A stretch of DNA of 64,000 bases from Micromonospora profundi (GCF_011927785.1 NZ_JAATJK010000001.1:124001-188000), one strand, 5' to 3'. Shown: positions 1-8,866, numbered from the stretch's first letter. Program-made: numbers and translations. Notes: generated by a model not told the origin, from the sequence alone.

Positions 1-865
1 CAACTTCGACAACCCGGCGGTCGAGTTGCGGTTGCGCGACGTCCCCACCCAGTACGACCTGGTAGCTGTCGCCTTCGCCGAGGCCACCTCGACGCCGGGC
101 GCGCTCACCTTCGGCGTCGACCCCGGGCTCGCTGCCTCGCTCGGCGGCTACACCGACGCGGACTTCAGCGCCGACGTGCGTACCCTGCACGCCCGGGGCC
201 AGCGGGTCATCCTCTCCGTCGGCGGCGAAACCGGGCGGGTCACTGTCAACGACGCGGCGTCGGCCACGGTGTTCGCCGACACCGCCGCCGCGCTGATCAA
301 CCGCTACGGCTTCGACGGCATCGACATCGACCTGGAGAACGGGCTCAACCCGACGTACATGGCGCAGGCGCTGCGAGCGCTCCGCGCCAAGATCGGCGCC
401 GGTCTGATCATCGCGATGGCACCGCAGACGATCGACATGCAGTCCCCGACCAGCGGCTACTTCAAGCTCGCCCTGGACATCAAGGACATCCTCACCGTCG
501 TCAACACCCAGTTCTACAACTCCGGGGCGATGCTCGGCTGCGACCAGAACGCCGCGTACTCCCAGGGCACCGTGAACTTCATCGTCGCGCTGGCCTGCAT
601 CCAACTGGAGGCCGGACTGCGCCCCGACCAGGTCGGCCTCGGCCTGCCCGCCGGCCCGGGCGCGGCCGGTGGCGGCATCGTCGCGCCCAGCGTGGTCAAC
701 GCGGCGCTGGACTGCCTGGCCCGCGGCACCAACTGCGGCAGCTTCCGGCCGCCGCGAACCTACCCGGGCATCCGGGGCGCGATGACCTGGTCGGTCAACT
801 GGGACGTCAGCAACGGCAACGGCTTCGCCCGCACGGTCGCACCGCACCTGGACACCCTGCCCTGA
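1..865 (+). CDS. GH18 chitinase, 5' end outside the window
   Basis: C-terminal 287 codons of a glycoside hydrolase family 18 enzyme; the frame is open from the left edge (first full codon at 2), so the start and any signal peptide or binding module lie upstream. The family hydrolyses beta-1,4 links of chitin with a catalytic Glu and substrate assistance. The canonical motif FDGIDIDLE is encoded at 311-337, with the catalytic acid at 335-337. Upstream it has the SVGGE strand motif and near the end MTWSVNWD, both usual GH18 barrel strands. The enzyme is probably secreted, like the next gene, but that part is not visible. A hairpin at 899-932 separates the two chitinase genes, so they are probably separate transcripts. 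Confidence 0.9.
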   Translation, partial: NFDNPAVELRLRDVPTQYDLVAVAFAEATSTPGALTFGVDPGLAASLGGYTDADFSADVRTLHARGQRVILSVGGETGRVTVNDAASATVFADTAAALINRYGFDGIDIDLENGLNPTYMAQALRALRAKIGAGLIIAMAPQTIDMQSPTSGYFKLALDIKDILTVVNTQFYNSGAMLGCDQNAAYSQGTVNFIVALACIQLEAGLRPDQVGLGLPAGPGAAGGGIVAPSVVNAALDCLARGTNCGSFRPPRTYPGIRGAMTWSVNWDVSNGNGFARTVAPHLDTLP

Positions 866-898
866 GCCGTCCCGACGCCCGCACCGGCGTCGGTACCA

Positions 899-932
899 CC
901 CGTGCGGCCGAGGCCTCACCCGGCCGCACGGG
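899..932 (+). terminator. Hairpin after first chitinase gene
   Basis: Perfect 12-bp inverted repeat (899-910 CCCGTGCGGCCG with 921-932) and a 10-nt loop, 33 nt after the chitinase stop. There is no T-run, which is common in GC-rich actinobacteria. Confidence 0.6.
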
Positions 933-995
933 GCGCCATCGCCCGCCGCTTCACCGTCGGGCGACACCCCCACCACACCGGTCCCTGGAGGCCAC

Positions 996-2558
996 GTGAA
1001 ACTCCGATCCCCCCGCGCGGCGACGTTCGCCGTCGCGCTGGCCGCCGCGCTGGTGGCGACCACCGTCGTCGCGCCGCAGGCCGCGTCCGCTGCCACCGCC
1101 GCCTTCGTCCGCACCAGCAGCTGGAGCAGCGGGTACGAGGCGAAGTTCACCGTCACCAACAACACGTCCACGTCGATCACCTCCTGGAACGTCCAGTTCG
1201 ACCTGTCCGCGGGCAGCACGATCGGGTCGGCCTGGGACGCGGTGGTGAGCAGCTCGGGCCAGCACGTGACCGCCCGCAACCAGTCCTGGAACGGCGCGCT
1301 GGGTGCCGGCGCGAGCACCTCGTTCGGCTTCGTCGTCGCCGGCACCGGGGACCCCACCAACTGCACAGTCAACGGCTCACCCTGCGCTGGCGGTCCGACC
1401 ACCCCGGGCGCCCCCGCAACGCCCGGCGGACTGCGCGTCACCGGCACCACCGCGTCGGCGGTGTCGCTGGCCTGGAACGCGGTGAGCGGCACGGTGACCG
1501 GCTACCGCGTGTACGAGGGTTCGACGGTCCGTGCCACTGTCACCGGCACGTCGGCGACGGTGTCCGGCCTGGCCGCCTGCTCGGCGCACAGCTACACGGT
1601 CGCCGCGTACAACTCGGCAGGGGAGTCGCCACGGTCGTCGGCTGTCGCCGCGAGCACCACAGGGTGCACCGGCGGCGGCGGTTCGATGGCCGTCGCGCCC
1701 TACCTCTACCCGGGTTGGGGTGACCCGCCCGCACCGGCGACAGTCATGTCGGCGACCGGCGTCAAGTGGTTCACCATCGCGTTCGTGCTCTCCGGCGGCG
1801 GCTGCACGCCCGCCTGGGACGGTGGCGGCCCGCTCACTGGCGGCGTGCACGCCAACACCATCGCGGCCATTCGGGCGGCAGGCGGCGACGTGATCCCGTC
1901 CATCGGCGGCTGGAGCGGCAACAAGCTCGGCCCGAACTGCTCCTCGGCCAGCGCCCTGGCCGGCGCGTACCAACAGGTGATCAACGCGTTCGGGCTCAAG
2001 GCGATCGACATCGACATCGAGAACAGCGACGAGTTCGAGAACGAGGTCGTGCAGGACCGGATCCTCGGCGCGCTGAAGATCGTCAAGCAGAACAACCCGG
2101 GCCTGAAGACGATCATCACGTTCGGCACCTCGACCACCGGCCCGTCGTACTACGGCACCCGGCTGATCAACCAGGCCGCCGCGCTCGGCGCCAACATCGA
2201 CACCTTCACGATCATGCCGTTCGACTTCGGTGGCGGGGCCAACATGTACCAGAGCACCGTCAACGCGGCCGAAGGACTGAAGAACACGCTGAAGACGGCC
2301 TTCGGCTGGTCCGACGCGACGGCGTACGCCCACATGGGCATCTCCGGCATGAACGGGCTCTCCGACCAGCAGGAGCTGACCACGCCGGCCACCTGGGCCC
2401 AGATCCGTGACTGGGCAAAGGCGCGCGGGCTGAGCCGGTTCACGTTCTGGTCGGTCAACCGGGACCGGCCGTGCCCTGGCGGGGGAGTCGTCTCCAACTG
2501 CTCCGGCATCGCGCAGAACACGTGGGAGTTCACGTCGATCAGCGCCCAGTTCAGCTGA
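996..2558 (+). CDS. Secreted modular chitinase: CBM2, FnIII, GH18
   Basis: 520-aa secreted chitinase. Residues 1-33 form a signal peptide (KLR basic start, Ala/Val-rich core, ASA cleavage site). Residues about 34-130 resemble a family 2 carbohydrate-binding module, about 140-225 a fibronectin type III domain (ending YTVAAYNSAGES), and about 235-520 a GH18 barrel. The active-site strand reads GLKAIDIDIEN: D338, D340 and catalytic E342 are present, but the first Asp of the usual DxxDxDxE motif is a Lys (K335), so it belongs to a different GH18 subgroup from the gene upstream. GTG start at 996 has GGAGG at 987-991. Converges with dedA. Likely role: extracellular chitin breakdown for carbon and nitrogen. 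Confidence 0.92.
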   Translation: MKLRSPRAATFAVALAAALVATTVVAPQAASAATAAFVRTSSWSSGYEAKFTVTNNTSTSITSWNVQFDLSAGSTIGSAWDAVVSSSGQHVTARNQSWNGALGAGASTSFGFVVAGTGDPTNCTVNGSPCAGGPTTPGAPATPGGLRVTGTTASAVSLAWNAVSGTVTGYRVYEGSTVRATVTGTSATVSGLAACSAHSYTVAAYNSAGESPRSSAVAASTTGCTGGGGSMAVAPYLYPGWGDPPAPATVMSATGVKWFTIAFVLSGGGCTPAWDGGGPLTGGVHANTIAAIRAAGGDVIPSIGGWSGNKLGPNCSSASALAGAYQQVINAFGLKAIDIDIENSDEFENEVVQDRILGALKIVKQNNPGLKTIITFGTSTTGPSYYGTRLINQAAALGANIDTFTIMPFDFGGGANMYQSTVNAAEGLKNTLKTAFGWSDATAYAHMGISGMNGLSDQQELTTPATWAQIRDWAKARGLSRFTFWSVNRDRPCPGGGVVSNCSGIAQNTWEFTSISAQFS

Positions 2559-2570
2559 GGCGGACGCAGA

Positions 2571-3242
2571 TCAGCGACCGGCGGTCACCGACCGCCGGTC
2601 GTCGCGTCCCCGGCGCCGGCGGATCTTCCGGATCGCCCAGCTGGCAGTCATGACCACGAAGACCGCGATGATGCCGTAGTTGAACCAGTCGCTGTAGCGC
2701 TCGACGTCCTGCCAGCGGCTGCCCAGCACGTAGCCGGCGCCGACGATGAGGCCGTTCCACACGCCGCTGCCGATCGTGGTGAGCAGGATGAACTCGCCCA
2801 GCGGCATCCGGTTCGCCCCGGCCGGGACGGAGACCAGGCTTCGCACCACCGGCACGACCCGGCCGATCAGCACCGCCCACCGGCCGTGCCGCTCGAACCA
2901 GCGGTCGGCCTTCTCCAGGTCGTCGCGATCCACGAGCGGGATGTGGTCCAGCCAGCGCTTGAGACGCTCCTCGCCCAGCGCCGCGCCCAGCCAGTAGAGC
3001 ACCAGCGCGCCGACAAGCGAACCGACCGTCGCGGCGAGCGTCACGAGGAAGACGTTGAACTGGCCCTCGTGGGCCAGGTAGCCGGCCATCGCCAGCACGA
3101 TCTCGCTGGGGATCGGTGGAATGATGCTCTCCAGCGCCACCAGCAGGGCGACGCCGGCCGGACCCATCGCCTCGATCACGGAGGCCACCCAACCGGTCAA
3201 CCCGGTGAACTCGGACGGGTCACCCGCCTGGGCGTACGCCAT
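2571..3242 (-). CDS. DedA family membrane protein
   Basis: 223-aa integral membrane protein of the DedA/SNARE-associated (VTT) family, which includes undecaprenyl-phosphate and other lipid flippases. Seen: an N-terminal amphipathic region, a first hydrophobic segment with ESIIPPIPSEIVL (the family's acidic/Pro re-entrant motif), the conserved GRVVPVVRSLVSVPAG segment with its arginines, and C-terminal hydrophobic helices followed by an Arg-rich tail. The ATG at 3240-3242 has a GGAAGGA ribosome site. Monocistronic, convergent with the chitinase. The exact substrate cannot be read from sequence. Confidence 0.88.
   Translation of the reverse strand: MAYAQAGDPSEFTGLTGWVASVIEAMGPAGVALLVALESIIPPIPSEIVLAMAGYLAHEGQFNVFLVTLAATVGSLVGALVLYWLGAALGEERLKRWLDHIPLVDRDDLEKADRWFERHGRWAVLIGRVVPVVRSLVSVPAGANRMPLGEFILLTTIGSGVWNGLIVGAGYVLGSRWQDVERYSDWFNYGIIAVFVVMTASWAIRKIRRRRGRDDRRSVTAGR
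2575..2601. terminator. Bidirectional hairpin between convergent genes
   Basis: 11-bp perfect stem (2575-2585 with 2591-2601, loop CACCG) overlapping the last codons of the dedA gene and lying 17 nt after the chitinase stop. It could end both convergent transcripts. Confidence 0.55.
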
Positions 3243-3361
3243 TGGTCGTCCTTCCGGGCCGGCAACGGGGATCAGGAACCTCTACCCGCAGACCGGGCGA
3301 TGCACACCTGCCGGTGACCCCGTCCACCCGCTCGGGCCGACCTCCGCCGCCCGCCCGGCCA

Positions 3362-3976
3362 TCAGTCTTCGGGGTGCACCGCCGTGTCGGCCGGCCCCTG
3401 CCGCCAGCCGGTGAACCGCACGACGAGCCCGGTCCGCGAGGGCGCGCAACAGAACGGGCCCGCGGTGACCTGTGACTCCGGGTCCAGCGGCGTCAGTCGG
3501 ACGAGTCGCCACGGCTCCTCGTCCACCCGGGCCCGGACGGTGAGCGCGTCGCCGGCCCGGCTGACCCGGACCGTGACCACCCGGTCCGCCCACTCCGGCA
3601 CCGGTGCCACCGACCAGTCGGAGAACTCCCGCGTCACCACCGCGCCGAGTTGCAGGTCGCCGTCGCTCACCTCGACGCCGGCCTTGGTCCAGGTCCGCTC
3701 GTCCACCCACACCAGGACGCCGGCCTGGTCGAACTGCTCGGTGAGTTCGAGGGCGAAGCTAACCTCCATGGCGGTGCCGACAGGCAGCGGCGCGAGCAGG
3801 GCCGGGGCGTCCTCGTGGACGAAGCCGTAGCTTGTCCGCCGCCACAGGTCACTCTCGGCCGCGGGCTCGACAAGCAGTTCACCGTTTGGACCGTGCTCGG
3901 TGCGCACCGGCGGGTGCAGCCAGGTGCCCCGGACCCAGTCCAACGGCTCACTCGGTGGTACGAGCTCGAACGCCAT
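3362..3976 (-). CDS. DUF1349 domain protein
   Basis: 204-aa soluble protein resembling the DUF1349 family (concanavalin-like beta sandwich, often called regulation of enolase 1-like). Seen: an N-terminal LDWVRGTWLHPP segment, SYGFVHEDAPALL, a DQAGVLVWVDERTWTKAGVE strand pair and VVTREFSDWS, all typical of this fold; no signal peptide. I chose the ATG at 3974-3976 (MAFELVPP) because the frame open further upstream would run into the promoter region of the divergent GH13 gene. Function is not established; the family is thought to bind carbohydrate. Divergent from the TreS-like gene by 58 nt, so the two may share control. Confidence 0.75.
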   Translation of the reverse strand: MAFELVPPSEPLDWVRGTWLHPPVRTEHGPNGELLVEPAAESDLWRRTSYGFVHEDAPALLAPLPVGTAMEVSFALELTEQFDQAGVLVWVDERTWTKAGVEVSDGDLQLGAVVTREFSDWSVAPVPEWADRVVTVRVSRAGDALTVRARVDEEPWRLVRLTPLDPESQVTAGPFCCAPSRTGLVVRFTGWRQGPADTAVHPED

Positions 3977-4034
3977 GAGGGAAACCGTACCCGGCGGGTT
4001 TGCCGCGATGATCAATCGGACATGTTTGGACGGC

Positions 4035-5687
4035 ATGGGTGACCGTTGGTATTCCGAAGCCGTTGTCTACTGCCTCGACATCGACACGTTCGCCGACTCC
4101 GACGGCGACGGGGTCGGCGACATCCGCGGCCTGATGAGCCGACTGGACTACCTGGCCCGGCTGGGCGTGACGTGTCTGTGGCTGCACCCCATCCACCCCT
4201 CGCCCAACCGTGACGACGGGTACGACGTCACCGACTTCTACAACGTGGACCCGCGCTTCGGCACCCTCGGCGACTTCGCCGAGCTGCTGCACCAGGCACA
4301 GAACCGGGGCATCCGCGTGATCATCGACCTGGTGGTCAACCACACCTCCGACGAGCACCCGTGGTTCCAGTCCGCCCGATCCTCGCCGGACTCCCCGTAC
4401 CGCGACTGGTATCTCTGGTCCGACCAGGAGCCCGCGGACCGCCACCAGGGCATGGTCTTCCCCGGGGAGCAGAACGAGACCTGGACGTACGACCGCACCG
4501 CCAAGGCCTGGTTCTACCACCGCTTCTACAAGTTCCAGCCCGACCTCAACGTGTCAAACCCGCAGGTCCGCGCCGAGATCAAGAAGATCATGTCGTTCTG
4601 GCTCCAGCTCGGCGTCTCCGGTTTCCGGATGGACGCGGTGCCGTTCATCATCGAGCTGACCGAGCCGGGCAACCCGAAGTCGCCAAAGGACTTCGAGTTC
4701 ATCACCGAGCTGCGCCAGCACGTGCAGTGGCGCCGTGGCGACGCCGTCCTGCTGGCCGAGGCGAACGTCGAACCCGACGAACTGCCCACGTTCTTCGGCG
4801 ACGGCAGCGGCTCCGGCAACCGGATTCACATGCTCTTCGACTTCATGCTCAACGGCCGGCTCGTGCTCGCCCTTGCCCGGCACGACCCGGAGCCGCTGAT
4901 CGAGGCGTTGCGCGACACCCCGAAGCTGCCGGTCGGCGGGCAGTGGGCCACCTTCCTGCGCAACCACGACGAGATCGACCTGTCCCGGCTGACAACCGAA
5001 CAACGCAACCAGGTGTACGCCGAGTTCGGCCCGGACGAGAACATGCGCATCTACGACCGGGGGATCCGCCGACGGCTGGCCCCGATGCTCGGCAACGACC
5101 GGCGGCGCATCGAGCTGGCGTACGCCCTCCAGTTCTCCATGCGCGGCACGCCGGTGCTGCGCTACGGCGAGGAGATCGGCATGGGGGAGGATCTGTCGCT
5201 GCCCGGCCGGGAGGCGATCCGTACCCCGATGCAGTGGTCCTACGCGACGAACGCCGGCTTCTCCACGGCGGACCCGGAGAAGCTTGTCCGCCCGGTCATC
5301 GACAAGGGTGAGTTCAGCTACCAGCAGGTAAACGTCACGGCCCAGACCAGCGACACGAAGTCGCTGTTCGCCTGGTTCGAACGCATGATCCGCACGCTGC
5401 GCGAGGCGCCCGAGATCGGCTCCGGCTCGACCACCCACATCGACGTGTCGATGCCGGCCGGCGTGCTGGCGCACCGGGCGGACGGGCCGACCGGGACCAT
5501 GGTGTTCGTGCACAACCTCGGCACCGACGACGTCGAAGTGGACCTGAGCAGCCTCGAACCGGAGGCCGACATGCCGATGGACGTGCTCAGCGACCGTGGC
5601 TACGGCGAGTTGGGCAAGCTCGGGGCGGTCAAGGTGGCCGGTTACGGCTACCGGTGGATCAGGCTCTGCCGTGGCTCAGCCTGGTGA
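4035..5687 (+). CDS. TreS-like GH13 alpha-amylase family enzyme
   Basis: 550-aa cytoplasmic GH13 enzyme, closest in style to trehalose synthase (maltose/trehalose isomerisation) and related alpha-glucosidases. The (beta/alpha)8 barrel motifs are all present: DLVVNHTSDEHPWF (region I), GFRMDAVPF with nucleophile D200, LLAEAN with acid/base E242, and FLRNHDE with transition-state Asp D312. FADSDGDGVGDIRGL near the N-terminus and GMGEDLSLPGREAIRTPMQW are also characteristic. No signal peptide and no fused maltokinase domain, unlike some actinobacterial TreS. ATG at 4035 gives the usual N-terminus DRWYSEAVVYCLDIDTFADS; longer starts have no family match. Alternative: an oligo-1,6-glucosidase-like hydrolase. 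Confidence 0.85.
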   Translation: MGDRWYSEAVVYCLDIDTFADSDGDGVGDIRGLMSRLDYLARLGVTCLWLHPIHPSPNRDDGYDVTDFYNVDPRFGTLGDFAELLHQAQNRGIRVIIDLVVNHTSDEHPWFQSARSSPDSPYRDWYLWSDQEPADRHQGMVFPGEQNETWTYDRTAKAWFYHRFYKFQPDLNVSNPQVRAEIKKIMSFWLQLGVSGFRMDAVPFIIELTEPGNPKSPKDFEFITELRQHVQWRRGDAVLLAEANVEPDELPTFFGDGSGSGNRIHMLFDFMLNGRLVLALARHDPEPLIEALRDTPKLPVGGQWATFLRNHDEIDLSRLTTEQRNQVYAEFGPDENMRIYDRGIRRRLAPMLGNDRRRIELAYALQFSMRGTPVLRYGEEIGMGEDLSLPGREAIRTPMQWSYATNAGFSTADPEKLVRPVIDKGEFSYQQVNVTAQTSDTKSLFAWFERMIRTLREAPEIGSGSTTHIDVSMPAGVLAHRADGPTGTMVFVHNLGTDDVEVDLSSLEPEADMPMDVLSDRGYGELGKLGAVKVAGYGYRWIRLCRGSAW

Positions 5688-5750
5688 CCTCGGCCGGAAG
5701 GCTCCGGGGTTAAGCTCCTTCGATCGACCCCAAGTTACCCGGAGGTAGTC

Positions 5751-6506
5751 ATGTCGGAGCCCCGCGTCGCCATCGTCACCGGAGCCGCACGCGGTATCGG
5801 TGCGGCCACCGCCCAGCGGCTGGCCGCCGACGGGATGGCAGTCGCCGTCGTCGACATCGACGAGTCGACAACCAAGGAGACGGTAGAGGCCATCACCGGC
5901 GCGGGCGGTCGCGCCCTCGGCGTGGGTGCCGACGTGTCCGACCGGGCACAGGTCGAGGCTGCCGTCGAGCGGGTCGCCGCCGAGTTGGGCGCGCCCACAG
6001 TGCTTGTGAACAACGCAGGCGTGCTCCGCGACAACCTGCTGTTCAAGATGACCAACTCCGACTGGGACACGGTCATGGGGGTGCACCTGCGCGGCGCGTT
6101 CCTGTTCAGCCAGGCCGCTCAGAAGCACATGGTGGAGCGCAAGTGGGGGCGGATCGTCAACCTCTCCAGCACCTCCGCCCTGGGCAACCGGGGCCAGGCG
6201 AACTACGCCGCCGCCAAGGCGGGCCTCCAGGGCTTCACCAAGACGCTCGCCATCGAGCTGGGGCCGTTCGGGGTGACAGCCAACGCGGTCGCCCCCGGTT
6301 TCATCGTCACCGACATGACGGCGGCCACCGCCGCCCGGATGAAGGTCGACTTCGAGGACTTCCAGAAGCACGCAGCCGCCGAGATCCCGGTCCGCCGCCC
6401 GGGCCGCCCGGAGGACGTCGCGCACACCATCTCGTTCCTGACCAGCGAGGGCGCGGGGTTCGTCTCCGGCCAGGTCATCTACGTCGCCGGTGGCCCGCGG
6501 GCCTGA
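5751..6506 (+). CDS. SDR oxidoreductase, FabG-like
   Basis: 251-aa classical short-chain dehydrogenase/reductase, probably a 3-oxoacyl-ACP reductase homologue or related NAD(P)H-dependent carbonyl reductase. Seen: Rossmann motif TGAARGIG near residue 10, NNAGVLRD, the catalytic Ser in NLSSTSALGN and the YAAAK Tyr/Lys pair, then APGFIVTDMT. The C-terminal part carries the FLTSEGAGFVSGQVIYVAGG ending typical of FabG. Strong Shine-Dalgarno GGAGGT at 5741-5746 fixes the ATG. It stands alone between the GH13 gene and a hairpin terminator, so it is probably not the essential fatty-acid fabG. Substrate not assignable. Confidence 0.88.
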   Translation: MSEPRVAIVTGAARGIGAATAQRLAADGMAVAVVDIDESTTKETVEAITGAGGRALGVGADVSDRAQVEAAVERVAAELGAPTVLVNNAGVLRDNLLFKMTNSDWDTVMGVHLRGAFLFSQAAQKHMVERKWGRIVNLSSTSALGNRGQANYAAAKAGLQGFTKTLAIELGPFGVTANAVAPGFIVTDMTAATAARMKVDFEDFQKHAAAEIPVRRPGRPEDVAHTISFLTSEGAGFVSGQVIYVAGGPRA

Positions 6507-6515
6507 TGGTTCTCC

Positions 6516-6554
6516 CGACGAGGACGCACCCTGCACCAGGGAGCGTCCTCGTCG
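6516..6554 (+). terminator. Hairpin after SDR gene
   Basis: Perfect 12-bp stem (6516-6527 CGACGAGGACGC with 6543-6554), 15-nt loop, starting 9 nt after the SDR stop codon; also on the 3' side of the convergent membrane protein operon. Confidence 0.65.
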
Positions 6555-6574
6555 TGCGTTGAACCTGGCGGGCC

Positions 6575-6629
6575 GCGTTCGTGCGGTCGGGCCGTGCCTT
6601 GCGGTCGGGCCGCGTCTTGCGGTCAGGCC
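6575..6629. repeat. Three short tandem copies of an 18-nt unit
   Basis: The core TGCGGTCGGGCC (third copy TGCGGTCAGGCC) recurs three times at 18-20 nt spacing between convergent genes; the last copy enters the 3' end of the membrane protein gene. Possibly a slippage product. Confidence 0.5.
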
Positions 6630-7039
6630 GGGTCGCGGCGGGTTCGCCAGAGCCAGAACAGGCCGAGCACCGGCAGCACCAGCGGGATGTAGCCGTATCC
6701 GCTGCCGAACTGCGACCACACCGTCTCGTCGGGGAAGAGTTCCCTGTCGACCAGGCTCAGAACGCCGACCGTGACGACCCCGACCAGCTCCACCGCGCAG
6801 CAGGCAAGCGCCACGCGCCGGCCGGCGTGGCCGGCACGGGCCAGCCCCACCGCGGCCACGATGTAGATGAGCGCGGCGACAGCGGAGAGCAGGTACGCCA
6901 CCGGCGCCTCGTCGAACTTCGTGGCGATCTGGAGGCCGGCCCGGCTGGTCGCCGCGATAGCGAAGATCAGGTAGACGGCGATCAGCAGGCGGCCCGGACC
7001 GCTGTTCGTGGCGCGGCGGGTCGGCTGTGTCTCAACCAC
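6623..7039 (-). CDS. Small four-helix membrane protein of unknown function
   Basis: 138-aa protein with about four hydrophobic segments (roughly residues 18-36, 46-66, 74-96, 112-131) and a short charged N-terminus METQPTRRATNSG-like region, so an inner-membrane protein. No enzymatic motif seen. GTG start at 7037-7039 overlaps the end of the upstream gene by 8 nt (upstream stop at 7032-7034) and its GGGAGGTG ribosome site lies inside that gene, so the two are translationally coupled. I do not recognise a named family; such pairs are common as uncharacterised actinobacterial integral membrane proteins. Confidence 0.8.
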   Translation of the reverse strand: MVETQPTRRATNSGPGRLLIAVYLIFAIAATSRAGLQIATKFDEAPVAYLLSAVAALIYIVAAVGLARAGHAGRRVALACCAVELVGVVTVGVLSLVDRELFPDETVWSQFGSGYGYIPLVLPVLGLFWLWRTRRDPA

Positions 7040-7427
7040 CGAGCACCTCCCAGGTCTGTTGCAACCGGACCACCACCACCGGGGTCACCAGGCAGACCGC
7101 GCAGACGATCGCGGAACCCCACCGGGTCGGCTCCATCCGGGCCAGCACCCAGGCCAGCGGTGGCAGGCAGACCAGCGTGGCCAGATAGCCGAAGAACGCG
7201 CCGGGCTCACCAGGTCGGTCGCCGCCACCGATCGCGACGAGCGCGAGCACGCTCAGGACTACCAGCGCCAGCTCCAGCAGGGCCAGGCCGGCGAACTGCA
7301 CCCGGTCCGGTGGCCGCTGACGTATCGCCACGACCAGCGCCCACACCGCGACGAGCAGCGACAGCACGATCGATACCGTCGCGATGATCCCGTCCACCGG
7401 GGAGTTGGCCGCCGCCGCGCTGGTCAT
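7032..7427 (-). CDS. Small membrane protein, first gene of a two-gene operon
   Basis: 131-aa hydrophobic protein with about four membrane helices (ATVSIVLSLLVAVWALVV, then VQFAGLALLELALVVLSVLALVAI, FFGYLATLVCLPPLAWVL and AIVCAVCLVTPVVVV, each within one helix). ATG at 7425-7427 chosen because the open frame upstream is Arg-rich and shadow-like. Overlaps the next gene by 8 nt. The two proteins have matching size and topology and may form a complex; that is inference. Function unknown. Confidence 0.78.
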   Translation of the reverse strand: MTSAAAANSPVDGIIATVSIVLSLLVAVWALVVAIRQRPPDRVQFAGLALLELALVVLSVLALVAIGGGDRPGEPGAFFGYLATLVCLPPLAWVLARMEPTRWGSAIVCAVCLVTPVVVVRLQQTWEVLGG

Positions 7428-7674
7428 CGGCCCCACCCGATCGTTGCCTCGGTCACCGGCACAGCCTACTAACCGTCGTAGTACCCCACGATCCTGCCTC
7501 GCTGTCGTCGGTTGAGTGTCGTCGCGTTCCCCGACGCGACAGCTGCCGGCTGCGCCGGTCACCACGACCACCCTGGCGCTGCGTTGGTCAACCCGCCGCC
7601 GGCACGCCCGGTGCGGCGACTAGCGTGGATCAGGGCCGTGGCGTCGCCGCGGTGGGACGACGGCGGAGGTACAC

Positions 7675-8577
7675 GTGCTGCGGTTCGGCTTGTTCGGCAC
7701 CGGTCACTGGGCGATCGAGACGCACGGGAAGGCGCTGCACGCACACCCGGACGCGGAACTCGTCGGGGTGTGGGGGCGCAACCCGGAGCGGGCCGCCTCG
7801 CTCGGCGAGATGTACGGGGTGCCGACGTACAACGACATCGACGCCCTCATCGAGCAGTGCGAGGCCGTCGCCGTCGCGCTGCCGCCGGACATCCAGGCCG
7901 ACATCGCGGTACGGGCGGCCACTGCCGGCCGGCACCTGCTGCTGGACAAGCCGCTGGCGCTCACCGTCGACGACGCCGACCGTGTCGTCGCCGCAGCCGA
8001 GGCGTCCGGGGTCGCCTCGGTCGTCTTCTTCACCCAGCGGTTCCAGCCGAACGTCACAGCGTTCCTCGCCGCGACCGCCGCAGCCGGTGGCTGGCAGCAC
8101 GGGCGGACCACCGCGTTCGCGTCGATCTTCCAGGACGGCAGCCCGTACGGCGGCTCGCTGTGGCGGCGGGAGCACGGCGCGCTCTGGGACATCGCCCCGC
8201 ACGCGCTCTCGATCCTCCTGCCGGTGCTCGGCCGGGTGACCCAGGTGGCCGCCATGGACGGTCCGAGCGGCATGGTGCACCTGCTGTTCACCCACGAGGG
8301 CGGCGCCACCAGCAGTGCCGCGCTGTCCCTGGACGCCCCGCGCGAGGCGATGGCCCGGGAGTTCGTGTTCTACGGCGAGAACGGCATCGAAACCGTTCCG
8401 CACGGCGAGTACGACGCCGCCACCGCATTCGGGGTGGCAATCGACCAGCTCATCGAGCAGGTGCGCGCCGGCACCCGCGACCACCGCTGCGACGTCCGCT
8501 TCGGCCGCGAGGTGGTCACCATCCTCGCTGCCGCCGAATCCGCCCGCACCACCTCCCGCACAGTCCCCGTCCCGTAA
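7675..8577 (+). CDS. Gfo/Idh/MocA family oxidoreductase
   Basis: 300-aa NAD(P)-dependent oxidoreductase of the Gfo/Idh/MocA family (sugar, inositol or related cyclic substrates). N-terminal Rossmann domain begins RFGLFGTGHWAIETHGKAL (Gly-rich motif near residue 6-10); the family signature with the catalytic Lys appears as DKPLALT near residue 100; a C-terminal alpha/beta domain follows with IAPHALSILLPVLG. GTG at 7675 has GGAGGT at 7665-7670. A -10-like TAGCGT lies at 7621-7626. Monocistronic. Substrate unknown; no sugar transporter or kinase adjoins it. Confidence 0.88.
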   Translation: MLRFGLFGTGHWAIETHGKALHAHPDAELVGVWGRNPERAASLGEMYGVPTYNDIDALIEQCEAVAVALPPDIQADIAVRAATAGRHLLLDKPLALTVDDADRVVAAAEASGVASVVFFTQRFQPNVTAFLAATAAAGGWQHGRTTAFASIFQDGSPYGGSLWRREHGALWDIAPHALSILLPVLGRVTQVAAMDGPSGMVHLLFTHEGGATSSAALSLDAPREAMAREFVFYGENGIETVPHGEYDAATAFGVAIDQLIEQVRAGTRDHRCDVRFGREVVTILAAAESARTTSRTVPVP

Positions 8578-8613
8578 CCCCCCGTCCTCTCCCGCCCCGC
8601 CCCACCCTCTCGT

Positions 8614-8674
8614 GTTGATCATGAGGTTAGTGGGGGCTGGAACGCCGCTCCGGCCCGCCAACCTCATGATCAAC
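8614..8674. repeat. Dispersed palindromic repeat, copy 1
   Basis: Inverted repeat with 15-bp perfect arms, GTTGATCATGAGGTT at 8614-8628 and its complement at 8660-8674, extended inward by a partly paired AGTGGG/CCCGCC segment. It begins 37 nt after the Gfo/Idh stop. Related in sequence and layout to copies at 11572-11646 and 47494-47568. Confidence 0.75.
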
Positions 8675-8746
8675 GAGGTGATGAGAGGCGCGCGGTGGGG
8701 CGGGAAATCGGTGGGGTTGCGGGTGGGGGATCGGTAGGGTGCGGGC

Positions 8747-8866
8747 ATGTTCACGCATGCACTGATCGAGGGGGCCGTTGCGCCGGCCGCCTGGGGCGCC
8801 CTGCTGGTGTCCCGTCCGCGAGTCCGGCGTCCGGCCCTGGCCGGCCGGGACGCGACCCGCCGCTGA
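8747..8866 (+). CDS. Possible 39-aa leaderless small ORF
   Basis: ATG at 8747 opens a 39-codon frame beginning MFTHALIEGAVAPAAWGALL and ending in an Arg-rich tail. The hexamer TAGGGT at 8735-8740 is a good -10 box placed 6 nt before the ATG, the spacing of leaderless actinobacterial genes. It could be an independent small membrane-associated peptide or an upstream ORF on the erm leader mRNA. No homologue is recognised and codon evidence is weak at this length. Confidence 0.3.
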   Translation: MFTHALIEGAVAPAAWGALLVSRPRVRRPALAGRDATRR

